From contig JACKPD010000023.1 of assembly GCA_024233785.1 (NCBI GenBank), positions 1 to 28,116 on the forward strand: a stretch of DNA of 28,116 bases. Reading direction: 5' to 3'. Under the pieces are notes generated by a model. The model saw nothing but the letters and a program-made list of their open reading frames with translations. It was not told the DNA's origin and did no database searches. The stretch is from Spirochaetales bacterium. Lineage in GTDB: Bacteria; Spirochaetota; Spirochaetia; CADAEX01. Position numbers and translations under genes: made by a program. This document shows, one piece after another, positions 1 through 7,459 of the stretch (the stretch's first letter is position 1; the number at the start of each line of letters is the position of its first letter).

Positions 1-2
1 TA

Positions 3-479
3 TTCAATAACCCGACTATATGGGCATTTGAAGTCAGCACCGCGCTTTACGCGACTACCTTCATGATGGGAGCCGCCTACGCGCTGCTTTACAAGGCCCA
101 TGTCTCCATAGACCTGTTCTATGAAATGCTCGGGATACGGGGAAGGGCGATTCTTGATATTATCTCATCTGTAATCTTTTTTTTCCCGTTTCTTATTGTT
201 GTACTTATTGAAGGAACCAAAGCCGCAAAAGCCTCATGGAAGATCATGGAAAAATCATGGAGCGACTTTGCAATGCCGCTTTATCCCATGAGAACAATGA
301 TTCCGGTCTGTGCAGCCCTGCTGCTGCTTCAGGGTTTTGCAATATTTGTCAGAAGCATAATGATTGTCTCTACCGGGAAAAACTATGAAAGCAGGTTCAA
401 AAAAGAGGAAATACCAACATGCGTGGTTCCTTCTTTGAAAGCAGAATTTGAAAAGAATAAAAAGGAGAATGAAAAATGA
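3..479 (+). CDS. TRAP transporter small permease (DctQ family), 5' partial
   Basis: Small membrane subunit of a tripartite ATP-independent periplasmic (TRAP) transporter, which pairs with the large permease and a periplasmic binding protein to import organic anions using an ion gradient. The reading frame is open from base 3 to the window edge (NPTIWAFEVSTALYATTF precedes the first Met at 63), so the gene starts outside the window and 63 is not its start. Visible are the conserved segment around AAYALLYKAHVSIDLFYE and two further hydrophobic helices (roughly bases 165-225 and 295-365). The tail is lysine/glutamate rich. Its stop overlaps the start of dctM as ATGA (476-479), so the two are translationally coupled. 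The binding protein (DctP) is not in view and may lie upstream. Substrate cannot be told from this subunit. Confidence 0.88.
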   Translation, partial: FNNPTIWAFEVSTALYATTFMMGAAYALLYKAHVSIDLFYEMLGIRGRAILDIISSVIFFFPFLIVVLIEGTKAAKASWKIMEKSWSDFAMPLYPMRTMIPVCAALLLLQGFAIFVRSIMIVSTGKNYESRFKKEEIPTCVVPSLKAEFEKNKKENEK

Positions 480-1807
480 TCGACATATCACCTGAACTTG
501 TAACTATACTAATGTTTTCCGGTCTCTTTTTTGGTCTTTTCCTCGGGCAGCCGCTTGCGTTTGTACTCGGGGGGCTTGCAACAATATTCGCTGTGCTCGG
601 CTGGGGGCCGGGCGCTTTATCGCTTTTTATTTCACGTATAAACGGGCTTATGGAGGATTATACACTTGCGGCAATTCCCCTTTTTATCCTTATGGCCCAG
701 CTTATGAGCGCCTCGGGCATGGCTGAGGGGCTCTTTAAAACCGCGCAGTACCTTTTCGGCCCTATAAGGGGCGGAATTGCTATAGCTGTTGTAGTCGTAT
801 CAACTCTTCTTGCCGCCTGCACAGGTATTACCGGAGCAGCTTGCGTTACAATGGGGCTTCTGGGTCTCCCGATAATGCTTCAGAACGGTTATGATAAAAG
901 ACTTGCATCCGGCAGTATAGTTGGCTCATCCGCCCTCGGGATACTTATTCCGCCGAGCATCATGCTTATCGTAATGGCTGAACAGTCCGGGCAGACTGTA
1001 GGGAAACTTTTCGCGGGCGCCATTATTCCGGGCCTTATCCTTTCCACACTTTATATTACATACATACTTTACCAGTGCTGGAGACACCCGCACAAGGGAC
1101 CGGCGCTTTCCGCCGAAGAAAGGGCACTGGTTTCTACAAAACAGCTGATGAAAATGCTGGCCATAAATCTGATGCCTCCTCTTATTCTGATATTATCTGT
1201 CCTTGGAGTTCTTTTCGCCGGTATCGCGACCCCCACTGAAGCATCAGCCTCTGGCTGTTTTTTCGCGTTTGTCCTTTATGTCGCATACGGTAAATTCAAT
1301 ATGAAAGGGTTTATAAAGATTGTCTCGGATGCTACAAAAACATCTGCGATGGTGCTTGTCGTAATGATAGGCGCGACCTGTTTTACAGGCGTATTCATGG
1401 GTCTGGGCGGAGGAGCTGTTGTCAAGGACTTTATCCTCGGAGCGGGTTTCGGGAAATGGGGTACATTTATCATAATGATGCTTATCTGTTTTGTACTCGG
1501 AATGTTCCTTGACTGGATAGCTATTGTAATGATTACCTTCCCGATCTATCTGCCGATTGCCGAGTCGCTCGGGTTTGACATGCTATGGTTTGTTGTTGCC
1601 ATCGCTGTTATGCTTCAGGATTCCTTCTGTACACCGCCGTTCGGGTATAACCTCTTTTATCTTAAAGGCTGTGCTCCGCCTGAGGTTAAAACCAAGGATA
1701 TTTATCTTGGGGCGATCCCGTTCTGGGAACTTATGGAGCTGGGGCTTGTTATTGTATGTATATTCCCCGCGACTGTAACATGGCTTCCTTCCATACTGGT
1801 AAAATAA
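476..1807 (+). CDS. TRAP transporter large permease (DctM family)
   Basis: Large, transport-conducting membrane subunit of the TRAP system. At 443 residues it has the usual family length and is hydrophobic throughout, with about 11-12 membrane segments. Family landmarks are visible: the N-terminal GQPLAFVLGG stretch, SASGMAEGLF, the TGITGAACVTMGLL helix and the SALGILIPPSIMLIVMA motif. The ATG at 476 is preceded by AAGGAG at 462-467 (8-nt spacer) and overlaps the dctQ stop by 4 nt. The alcohol dehydrogenase gene follows after 15 nt, so transporter and enzyme are probably co-transcribed. TRAP permeases carry mainly C4-dicarboxylates, sialic acids, keto acids and similar anions; nothing here picks one. 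Confidence 0.93.
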   Translation: MIDISPELVTILMFSGLFFGLFLGQPLAFVLGGLATIFAVLGWGPGALSLFISRINGLMEDYTLAAIPLFILMAQLMSASGMAEGLFKTAQYLFGPIRGGIAIAVVVVSTLLAACTGITGAACVTMGLLGLPIMLQNGYDKRLASGSIVGSSALGILIPPSIMLIVMAEQSGQTVGKLFAGAIIPGLILSTLYITYILYQCWRHPHKGPALSAEERALVSTKQLMKMLAINLMPPLILILSVLGVLFAGIATPTEASASGCFFAFVLYVAYGKFNMKGFIKIVSDATKTSAMVLVVMIGATCFTGVFMGLGGGAVVKDFILGAGFGKWGTFIIMMLICFVLGMFLDWIAIVMITFPIYLPIAESLGFDMLWFVVAIAVMLQDSFCTPPFGYNLFYLKGCAPPEVKTKDIYLGAIPFWELMELGLVIVCIFPATVTWLPSILVK

Positions 1808-1822
1808 AAAAGGTTGTGTTAT

Positions 1823-2929
1823 ATGGAAATACCTAAAGAATGCAGTGCAGCTGTATTTGAAAAAATCGGAAGCAGAATAGAAATCAGGGAGTTCTCCCTC
1901 CCTGAAAAAATAGATGATAACGCAATACTTTGCAGGACCTCTTTCAGTACAATATGCGGATCAGACCTTCATACAATAACAGGAAAGAGGATTGAACCTG
2001 TCCCGCTTATACTCGGCCATGAGATAACAGGGAAAATTGTTCGAATGGGCAAAAGCGTAGAAAATGACGGTTTCGGAAACAAACTTAATATCGGCGACAG
2101 GATTTCCTGGACAATCATGGCTTCCTGCGGAAAATGCTATTACTGTAATAAGGGCCTTCCCCAGAAGTGTGAGAAGCTTGTCAAATACGGCCACACATCC
2201 ATTAATAATAATCTGAACTCGCCTCTGCTCGGCGGATACGGCGAATATGTCTATATTGTGCCCGGCACAGTAGTTTTTAAAGTACCTGATACCCTGCCTG
2301 ATGAGATTGCCGCCCCTGCGAACTGCGCATTGTCAACAGTTATAAATGCTGTCGATACTATCGGTATTGAAAAGGGCGACTGTGTAATGGTTCAGGGGGC
2401 AGGGCTGCTTGGACTTAATGCCTGCGCCATATTAAAGGAAGCGGGGGCAAAAGAAATTATAATAACAGACGTAATCGACTCAAGGCTTGAGATGGCAAAG
2501 GAATTCGGCGCAACAGCTGCTGTAAATACAAAAAACACCGATGATGCGCAGCTGAAAAAAATTATAAGTGATTTGACAGGAGGTGTCGGGCTTGATGCCG
2601 CCATTGAAGTCTGCGGTTTCAGCCCTGCCGTAAAAACAGCGATTGATAATCTCAGGACCGGGGGAAGGTATCTTATTGCCGGGCTTGTAACTCCCGGGAG
2701 CCTTTTAAATATTGACGGTAATACAATTACGCGTAAATATCTTACAATCAGGGGTATTCATAATTATAACCCTGAACACCTCGGCAAAGCGCTTCTTTTT
2801 CTGGAAAAAAATAAGGAAAAATATCCGTTTAATGAGATTGTTAAAATAAGGTTTCCGCTGTCAGGAATAAATGATGCAGTTGAAGCTTCAAAAAGCGGTG
2901 AATTTATACGGGTGGGAATTTCTTTTTAA
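1823..2929 (+). CDS. Zinc-dependent alcohol dehydrogenase (MDR superfamily)
   Basis: Medium-chain dehydrogenase/reductase expected to oxidise an alcohol with NAD(P). From the ATG at 1823 it has 368 residues. Catalytic-zinc residues are seen at Cys45 (CGSDLH) and His66-Glu67 (GHE). The structural-zinc lobe has Cys102, Cys105, Cys108 and Cys116, and the Rossmann motif is GAGLLG at 192-197. The segments GLPQKC and APANCALSTV recall the group named phosphonate-catabolism-associated alcohol dehydrogenase (TIGR03366); this is from memory of the family, and no phosphonate gene is visible here. A TTG at 1814 also opens the frame, but the AAGG at 1810-1813 abuts it, whereas ATG 1823 has a 9-nt spacer. 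Last gene of the TRAP operon, followed by a strong terminator. Substrate unknown. Confidence 0.88.
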   Translation: MEIPKECSAAVFEKIGSRIEIREFSLPEKIDDNAILCRTSFSTICGSDLHTITGKRIEPVPLILGHEITGKIVRMGKSVENDGFGNKLNIGDRISWTIMASCGKCYYCNKGLPQKCEKLVKYGHTSINNNLNSPLLGGYGEYVYIVPGTVVFKVPDTLPDEIAAPANCALSTVINAVDTIGIEKGDCVMVQGAGLLGLNACAILKEAGAKEIIITDVIDSRLEMAKEFGATAAVNTKNTDDAQLKKIISDLTGGVGLDAAIEVCGFSPAVKTAIDNLRTGGRYLIAGLVTPGSLLNIDGNTITRKYLTIRGIHNYNPEHLGKALLFLEKNKEKYPFNEIVKIRFPLSGINDAVEASKSGEFIRVGISF

Positions 2930-2953
2930 TCCGGAATAAGTGATTTAAAGCTT

Positions 2954-2984
2954 ACCCTTCCGGAATGCGGAAGGGTTATTTTTT
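2954..2984 (+). terminator. Intrinsic terminator after the TRAP-dehydrogenase operon
   Basis: Perfect 9-bp stem ACCCTTCCG / CGGAAGGGT (2954-2962 and 2968-2976) with loop GAATG, followed by TATTTTTT on the plus strand. It lies 25 nt after the dehydrogenase stop. The minus-strand side has only a weak T run, so it mainly serves the plus-strand operon, although the convergent Cache gene ends just beside it at 2991. Confidence 0.88.
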
Positions 2985-2990
2985 ATACAC

Positions 2991-4610
2991 TTATTTTATT
3001 ACTTTTTTATCCCTGTCCGCTGAATGATTTCCGGATTTATCCGGGGTTTTTGTTTCTGTATTTTTGAGTTTATATACCGATAACAGCTTTCCTATTGCAA
3101 TAAGCTCATCCTTATTTGATTTACAGTATGCTGTAGTAGTGTCAATGCAGTTATTTATATCTTTTGTTGTCTTTTTAATATCATAGACATATGAACTCAG
3201 TGACTTGAAATAGCTGGCAAGCTGTTCCATCTCCATTTTTATTATACCGGCATACTTGCTGAAATCCCTGCTTTTCTCATTCTTTCCTGCAGCCTGTTCA
3301 ATCTCTTCAGACATTTTCAATGAATTGCTTATGCATGTTTCTGCGTGATGAATTTCCTTTTCAATGTTGTCAATCGAAGATATGTTTTTTGTTATATCTG
3401 CTGATGCCAGAAGCATCTGATTTGAAAAGGTTGAATTATTTGAAGAGATCGACTGTTCAGCTTCGGTTATCCTGATAAATAAATTATTCAATGATTCTGA
3501 AAAAAGATTGAAATTTTCAATTGTTGTCCCGATTTCATCAGATGAGTAGAGCGGAATTTTTTTCTGTAAATTGCCGCTGCCCTGTGCAACTGAAAACAGG
3601 TGGTCGGAAAGTTTTTTTAACGGGACAAGAGAATCTATTGAAAATTTAACCGCAAAGGGGGTAAATATTGTTAAAATAAGAGCAGATATAGCAATCATCA
3701 GAAAAAATACTTTTCTGAAGGGAGCAACAACCTCGCTTTTGTCAATAAGTGTGTAAAGGTACCAGCCTGTTCCTTCTGACAGGATCCGGCTTGCAAGATA
3801 GATATTGCCTCCTGTATTGATTTCTGTCCAGCCGCTGTCGATTTTAGGCAGCTTATGAAACAGGTCAGGCAGGTCTGATGAATCAAGGTTTTTGAAACTT
3901 GTTTCAGGTTCTTTTGTATTAGCCAGAATTATATTGTCGGCTGTTGAAAGAATGACATAATTGTTTCCGATATTCAGATCGCTTAAAATCCTTGTCAAAG
4001 TTGAAAGCTCTACATTTGCCGATACTACTCCGTATTCCTGGCTGTTGATAAAGTAGACATACTGAGCTACAGCAAATACAAAAAAATTGGTGTCAGAAGA
4101 CTGGAAAGGGCTTGTAATTGTTGTTCTTCCGTTTTTTTCTTTAGCTTCATTATACCATGGCCTTTTTGAAGGATCATAAAAAGGTCTCCTGCCGGAAGGG
4201 GGATACATTACAAACCTCCCGGAAGCTGTGCCGACATAAACTGCCCCGAAATCAGGATTGTTTATATTGATAAGCTTCAGGTAATCATAGATATTTTTTT
4301 CTGTTGCTGAATTATGAAGAGGCATCATGTCTGTCCATTCAGGATTATACTTGTAGGTTATTAATTCCCTTGTATCGAGGCTGTAGATAATCGGGTTGTT
4401 GGCAATAGTATTGACAGTATGCTTTATTTTTTCCATGTAAAGTGTGAGCGCCTTGTCGAGCAGCAGCATCTTTTCCATGGTCCTGTCTGTGGATTCCTTG
4501 ATTATTGTTTTTCCCGCAAAGATAAAAAAAATCAGTGAAAGTACAAATAGGGGAATAGTTATTGTTATAACTGAGAGTATAGTCAGTCTTTTCTTTATAG
4601 GTATGTTCAT
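2991..4610 (-). CDS. Cache-HAMP membrane sensor resembling a chemoreceptor without signalling tip
   Basis: 539-residue membrane protein built like the front half of a methyl-accepting chemotaxis protein. Layout: TM1 about 9-33; extracytoplasmic double-Cache-like domain about 35-290, with the typical RPFYDPSKRPWYNEA stretch (142-156) and ITSPFQ; TM2 about 301-323; HAMP about 324-378 ending in SSDEIG. The remaining ~160 residues are helical and hydrophilic. They lack the conserved CheA/CheW-binding hairpin of chemoreceptors and show no kinase, GGDEF or EAL motif. It is probably a sensor of an external small molecule with an unusual output, or a decayed receptor whose upstream half is intact; the frame is open throughout. 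ATG at 4610 has a GGGG-rich sequence just upstream. It lies 84 nt downstream of the LysR gene on the same strand and converges on the TRAP operon. Confidence 0.72.
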   Translation of the reverse strand: MNIPIKKRLTILSVITITIPLFVLSLIFFIFAGKTIIKESTDRTMEKMLLLDKALTLYMEKIKHTVNTIANNPIIYSLDTRELITYKYNPEWTDMMPLHNSATEKNIYDYLKLININNPDFGAVYVGTASGRFVMYPPSGRRPFYDPSKRPWYNEAKEKNGRTTITSPFQSSDTNFFVFAVAQYVYFINSQEYGVVSANVELSTLTRILSDLNIGNNYVILSTADNIILANTKEPETSFKNLDSSDLPDLFHKLPKIDSGWTEINTGGNIYLASRILSEGTGWYLYTLIDKSEVVAPFRKVFFLMIAISALILTIFTPFAVKFSIDSLVPLKKLSDHLFSVAQGSGNLQKKIPLYSSDEIGTTIENFNLFSESLNNLFIRITEAEQSISSNNSTFSNQMLLASADITKNISSIDNIEKEIHHAETCISNSLKMSEEIEQAAGKNEKSRDFSKYAGIIKMEMEQLASYFKSLSSYVYDIKKTTKDINNCIDTTTAYCKSNKDELIAIGKLLSVYKLKNTETKTPDKSGNHSADRDKKVIK

Positions 4611-4629
4611 CCCTGCTGCCCCTTACTTA

Positions 4630-4664
4630 ATTATATATAGCACATTTTTATGGCGCCATGTTAA
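4630..4664 (-). promoter_or_regulatory. Possible promoter and palindromic operator of the Cache-sensor gene
   Basis: On the minus strand a TATAAT hexamer lies at 4635-4630, 19 nt before the ATG at 4610, and TTAACA lies at 4664-4659. Between them is the perfect 10-bp palindrome ATGGCGCCAT (4650-4659). The spacing between the two hexamers (23 nt) is too long for a standard sigma-70 promoter, so the -35 assignment is weak. A repressor or activator site overlapping the promoter is an inference from the palindrome position. Confidence 0.35.
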
Positions 4665-4694
4665 CTGTTTTAAAAAAATATTTAAATCAGCTGT

Positions 4695-5630
4695 CTAAAG
4701 CAGAATGTTGTCCCATTTTGAATTATCCAGAAGTCCTCTTGAATAAAAATTTGACCATTTAAGTACAATTTCCCTGAACATGTGGAGAGGCTTATTGAAA
4801 AATTTATCTTTATGGCTTATCAGGTAATAATTGGTTTTAATTGATTTATCCCTTTCCGGAATAGCGACAAGGTTACCTGATGTAATTTCATCGTTTAATA
4901 TATACTTCGGGGCAATAGCCACTCCTATATTGTTTTTTACATAATTTTTAAGAGAATGGTAACTTGAAACTTCGCACACTATATTGGCGGTAATTTCGTT
5001 CTGAAGAAGATAGTCATCTATCAGCTTTCTTTCCATAGATCCCTTCCCCATTGTTACAAGGTTAATGGAAGTCATATTTTCCGGTGTAAAATAAATTAAT
5101 TCTGACAATTCATTTTCTGTACTGGTTACCAGAAATAGATGGTCGTCAAGGATGTTTGTATATACTATATCACTGCCGCCGGTCGGATTGTCGGTAAATC
5201 CTATATCATATTTCATCATAGACATTTCATCAGGAATATTGGACGGAATATCAATATCAATTGTTATAACAACATCCGGATACATCTTTTTAAACAGAAG
5301 TATCATTTCCGGAAGATAATAGTTGCCAAACCCTTCTGTTGTAATAATCTTTATATTTCCGCTTTTCTGGTTCTGATAATCCTTTATGTTCTTATCAATT
5401 TCTTTTTCAAGGTCAATAATTTTTTCAGCTATGTTATACAGGATATAGCCTACATCCGTTAATACCATCTTTTTCCCGGTTTTATCAAAAAGGACAAGGT
5501 CAAGGTTGCCCTGAAGTTCCTGCAGCTGCCTTGTCGCGGCAGGCTGTGTTATATCGAGAAATGCCGCGGCATTTGTAAGACTGCCGAGCTTAGCTGAATA
5601 GTAAAATGTTTTTAAATAGTTAAGATTCAT
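4695..5630 (-). CDS. LysR-family transcriptional regulator
   Basis: Transcription factor with an N-terminal winged helix-turn-helix (residues about 4-62, with SLTNAAAFLDITQPAATRQ as recognition region) and a C-terminal periplasmic-binding-like effector domain (about 90-300). From ATG 5630 it has 311 residues, the usual LysR length. The frame also opens from a TTG at 5684, adding 18 residues (including IIII) ahead of the conserved MNLNYLKTF start; that extension is unlikely. No Shine-Dalgarno precedes 5630, but a TATAAT ends 10 nt before the ATG. Gene order suggests it may control the TRAP-dehydrogenase operon or the Cache gene downstream, although LysR regulators usually control a divergent neighbour, which here is the ABC-F gene. 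Effector unknown. Confidence 0.9.
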   Translation of the reverse strand: MNLNYLKTFYYSAKLGSLTNAAAFLDITQPAATRQLQELQGNLDLVLFDKTGKKMVLTDVGYILYNIAEKIIDLEKEIDKNIKDYQNQKSGNIKIITTEGFGNYYLPEMILLFKKMYPDVVITIDIDIPSNIPDEMSMMKYDIGFTDNPTGGSDIVYTNILDDHLFLVTSTENELSELIYFTPENMTSINLVTMGKGSMERKLIDDYLLQNEITANIVCEVSSYHSLKNYVKNNIGVAIAPKYILNDEITSGNLVAIPERDKSIKTNYYLISHKDKFFNKPLHMFREIVLKWSNFYSRGLLDNSKWDNILL

Positions 5631-5640
5631 ATTAATTATT

Positions 5641-5669
5641 ATTATATAATACTTTACAGATTTTATTAA
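5641..5669 (-). promoter_or_regulatory. Putative promoter of the LysR gene, nearly leaderless
   Basis: Minus-strand TTAATA (5669-5664), 17-nt spacer, then perfect TATAAT (5646-5641). The -10 ends 10 nt before the ATG at 5630, which would leave a 5' leader of only about 3-4 nt. No ribosome-binding sequence is present. The region is very AT-rich, so chance matches are possible. Confidence 0.45.
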
Positions 5670-5753
5670 ACAAAAAATATGCAAGGCTGAAATATAATTT
5701 AAGATGAGCTTAATTAAACAATACCCCGGAACAAAAATGTCAGGCAGCTTCTA

Positions 5754-5783
5754 TTGAACAAGAGCAGCTATCAATTATAGAAT
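5754..5783 (+). promoter_or_regulatory. Putative promoter of the ABC-F operon
   Basis: TTGAAC at 5754-5759 and TAGAAT at 5778-5783 (18-nt spacer; the overlapping TATAGA at 5776-5781 gives 16). It is placed about 30 nt before the TTG start at 5814, which has its own AGGAG at 5803-5807. Only partial matches to consensus. Confidence 0.4.
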
Positions 5784-5813
5784 ATAGCGCATATAAAAAA
5801 ACAGGAGCAAATA

Positions 5814-7451
5814 TTGATCAGTACAGGAAATGTAACACTGAAATTCGGAGAAAGGGTATTATTCAAGGACGTGAATATTAAATTCATTCCTGGAAACTGC
5901 TACGGGCTTATCGGAGCAAACGGAAGCGGAAAATCCACTTTCCTTAAAATACTGTCAGGTGAAATAGACTATCATACCGGGGAAGTAAGCATCACTCCGG
6001 GGGAACGGCTTGCCGTCCTTAAGCAGGACCATTTTGAATTTGACGAATTCACCGTACTTCAGACAGTGATAATGGGACATAAAAAACTTTATGATATAAT
6101 GACAGAAAAAGACGCATTATATCTTAAAGAGGATTTTTCAGAAGAAGACGGGCTTAAGGCCGCAATGCTTGAAAACGAATTCGGGGAGATGAACGGCTGG
6201 GAAGCTGAATCGGAAGCTGCCACTCTTTTATCAGGTCTCGGCATACCGGATGAGTTTAATGAAAAAAAGATGAAAGAGCTCGAAGGGGGAGAAAAGGTAA
6301 GGGTGCTTCTTGCGCAGGCGCTGTTCGGCAATCCTGATATTCTTCTTCTTGATGAACCTACCAACCATCTTGACCTTGAATCTATAAACTGGCTTGAGGA
6401 ATTCCTCCTTAAATTTCAGAATACAGTTATTGTAGTCTCGCATGACAGGCACTTTCTTAACAAGGTATGCACCCACATAGCAGATATAGATTACGGTAAA
6501 GTAAGCCTTTATGTCGGCAACTATGATTTCTGGTATATGGCAAGCCAGCTGTCGGCGCGGCAGAGAAAAGACGAAAAAAAGAGGCGTGAAGATAAAATAA
6601 GCGAACTTAAGGAGTTTATCCAGAGGTTCAGCTCAAATGCCTCCAAGGCGCGGCAGGCGACTTCCAGAAAAAAGCTTGTTGAAAAACTCACTATTGATGA
6701 TATGCCTGTTACCTCGAGAAAGTTTCCTTACGTCAATTTTAAACCTGACAGGGAATGCGGCAAAAATATACTTAAAATTACAGGACTCTCAAAAACAATA
6801 GACGGGGTTCAGGTCCTTAAGGACTTTGACCTCGAAGTCCGCGGACATGATAAAATAGCTTTTGTCGGCCCTGACCATCTTGCGAAAACAACACTTTTTG
6901 AGATTATTAACGGCAATCTTGAACCGGACAGCGGCAGTTTTGAATGGGGAATAACCATAAAAACATCATATTTCCCGAAAGACAACAGCAGCTTTTTTGA
7001 TTCAGACCTTAATCTGGTCGACTGGCTGAGGCAGTTTACAAACCCTGATGAGGAAACTGATTTAAGGGGCTTCCTCGGCCGGATGCTTTTTTCTGGCGAT
7101 GAAACACAGAAAAAGGTGAGGGTGCTTTCCGGAGGGGAGAAGGTACGCTGCATGCTTTCAAGAATGATGCTTTCCGGGGCAAATGTCCTGATTTTTGATG
7201 AACCGACCAACCACCTTGATCTTGAGTCGATATCAGTTCTTAACACAGGTCTTATCGATTTTACCGAGACAATGCTTTTTACTTCTCATGACCATCAGTT
7301 TGTTGACACAATAGCGAACAGGATTATCGAATTCTGCCCTGAAGGTAAATATATCGACAAGATGATGAAATTTGACGATTATCTTGTAAGTGAGGACGTC
7401 AAAGCGCTGCGTGACAGTTTCTACCATTCTCACAACAGGCTTTCCATCTGA
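5814..7451 (+). CDS. ABC-F family ATPase, YbiT-like
   Basis: Soluble twin-ATPase protein without membrane segments. ABC-F proteins act on the ribosome as translation factors or antibiotic-protection proteins. First ATPase domain: Walker A GANGSGKST (34-42), signature EGGEKV (157-162), Walker B ILLLDEP (176-182). The basic linker at about 240-300 contains RFSSNASKARQATSR. Second domain: signature LSGGEKV (438-444) and Walker B VLIFDEP (458-464). Overall sequence resembles E. coli YbiT closely (for example TVIMGHKKL and the linker). Oddity: the second Walker A reads GPDHLAKTT (352-360), with Ala replacing the glycine before the catalytic Lys. Start is TTG at 5814 with AGGAG 6 nt upstream; the N-terminus matches YbiT from there. 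The rRNA methyltransferase gene follows after 8 nt. Confidence 0.92.
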   Translation: MISTGNVTLKFGERVLFKDVNIKFIPGNCYGLIGANGSGKSTFLKILSGEIDYHTGEVSITPGERLAVLKQDHFEFDEFTVLQTVIMGHKKLYDIMTEKDALYLKEDFSEEDGLKAAMLENEFGEMNGWEAESEAATLLSGLGIPDEFNEKKMKELEGGEKVRVLLAQALFGNPDILLLDEPTNHLDLESINWLEEFLLKFQNTVIVVSHDRHFLNKVCTHIADIDYGKVSLYVGNYDFWYMASQLSARQRKDEKKRREDKISELKEFIQRFSSNASKARQATSRKKLVEKLTIDDMPVTSRKFPYVNFKPDRECGKNILKITGLSKTIDGVQVLKDFDLEVRGHDKIAFVGPDHLAKTTLFEIINGNLEPDSGSFEWGITIKTSYFPKDNSSFFDSDLNLVDWLRQFTNPDEETDLRGFLGRMLFSGDETQKKVRVLSGGEKVRCMLSRMMLSGANVLIFDEPTNHLDLESISVLNTGLIDFTETMLFTSHDHQFVDTIANRIIEFCPEGKYIDKMMKFDDYLVSEDVKALRDSFYHSHNRLSI

Positions 7452-7459
7452 GCATAAAA

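Noticed and set aside
63..479. Treating the Met at 63 as the start of the small TRAP permease
   Set aside because: The frame remains open and family-like to the left edge; the gene is simply truncated.
5631..5684. LysR start at TTG 5684
   Set aside because: The extra 18 residues precede the conserved LysR N-terminus and no ribosome-binding site is present.
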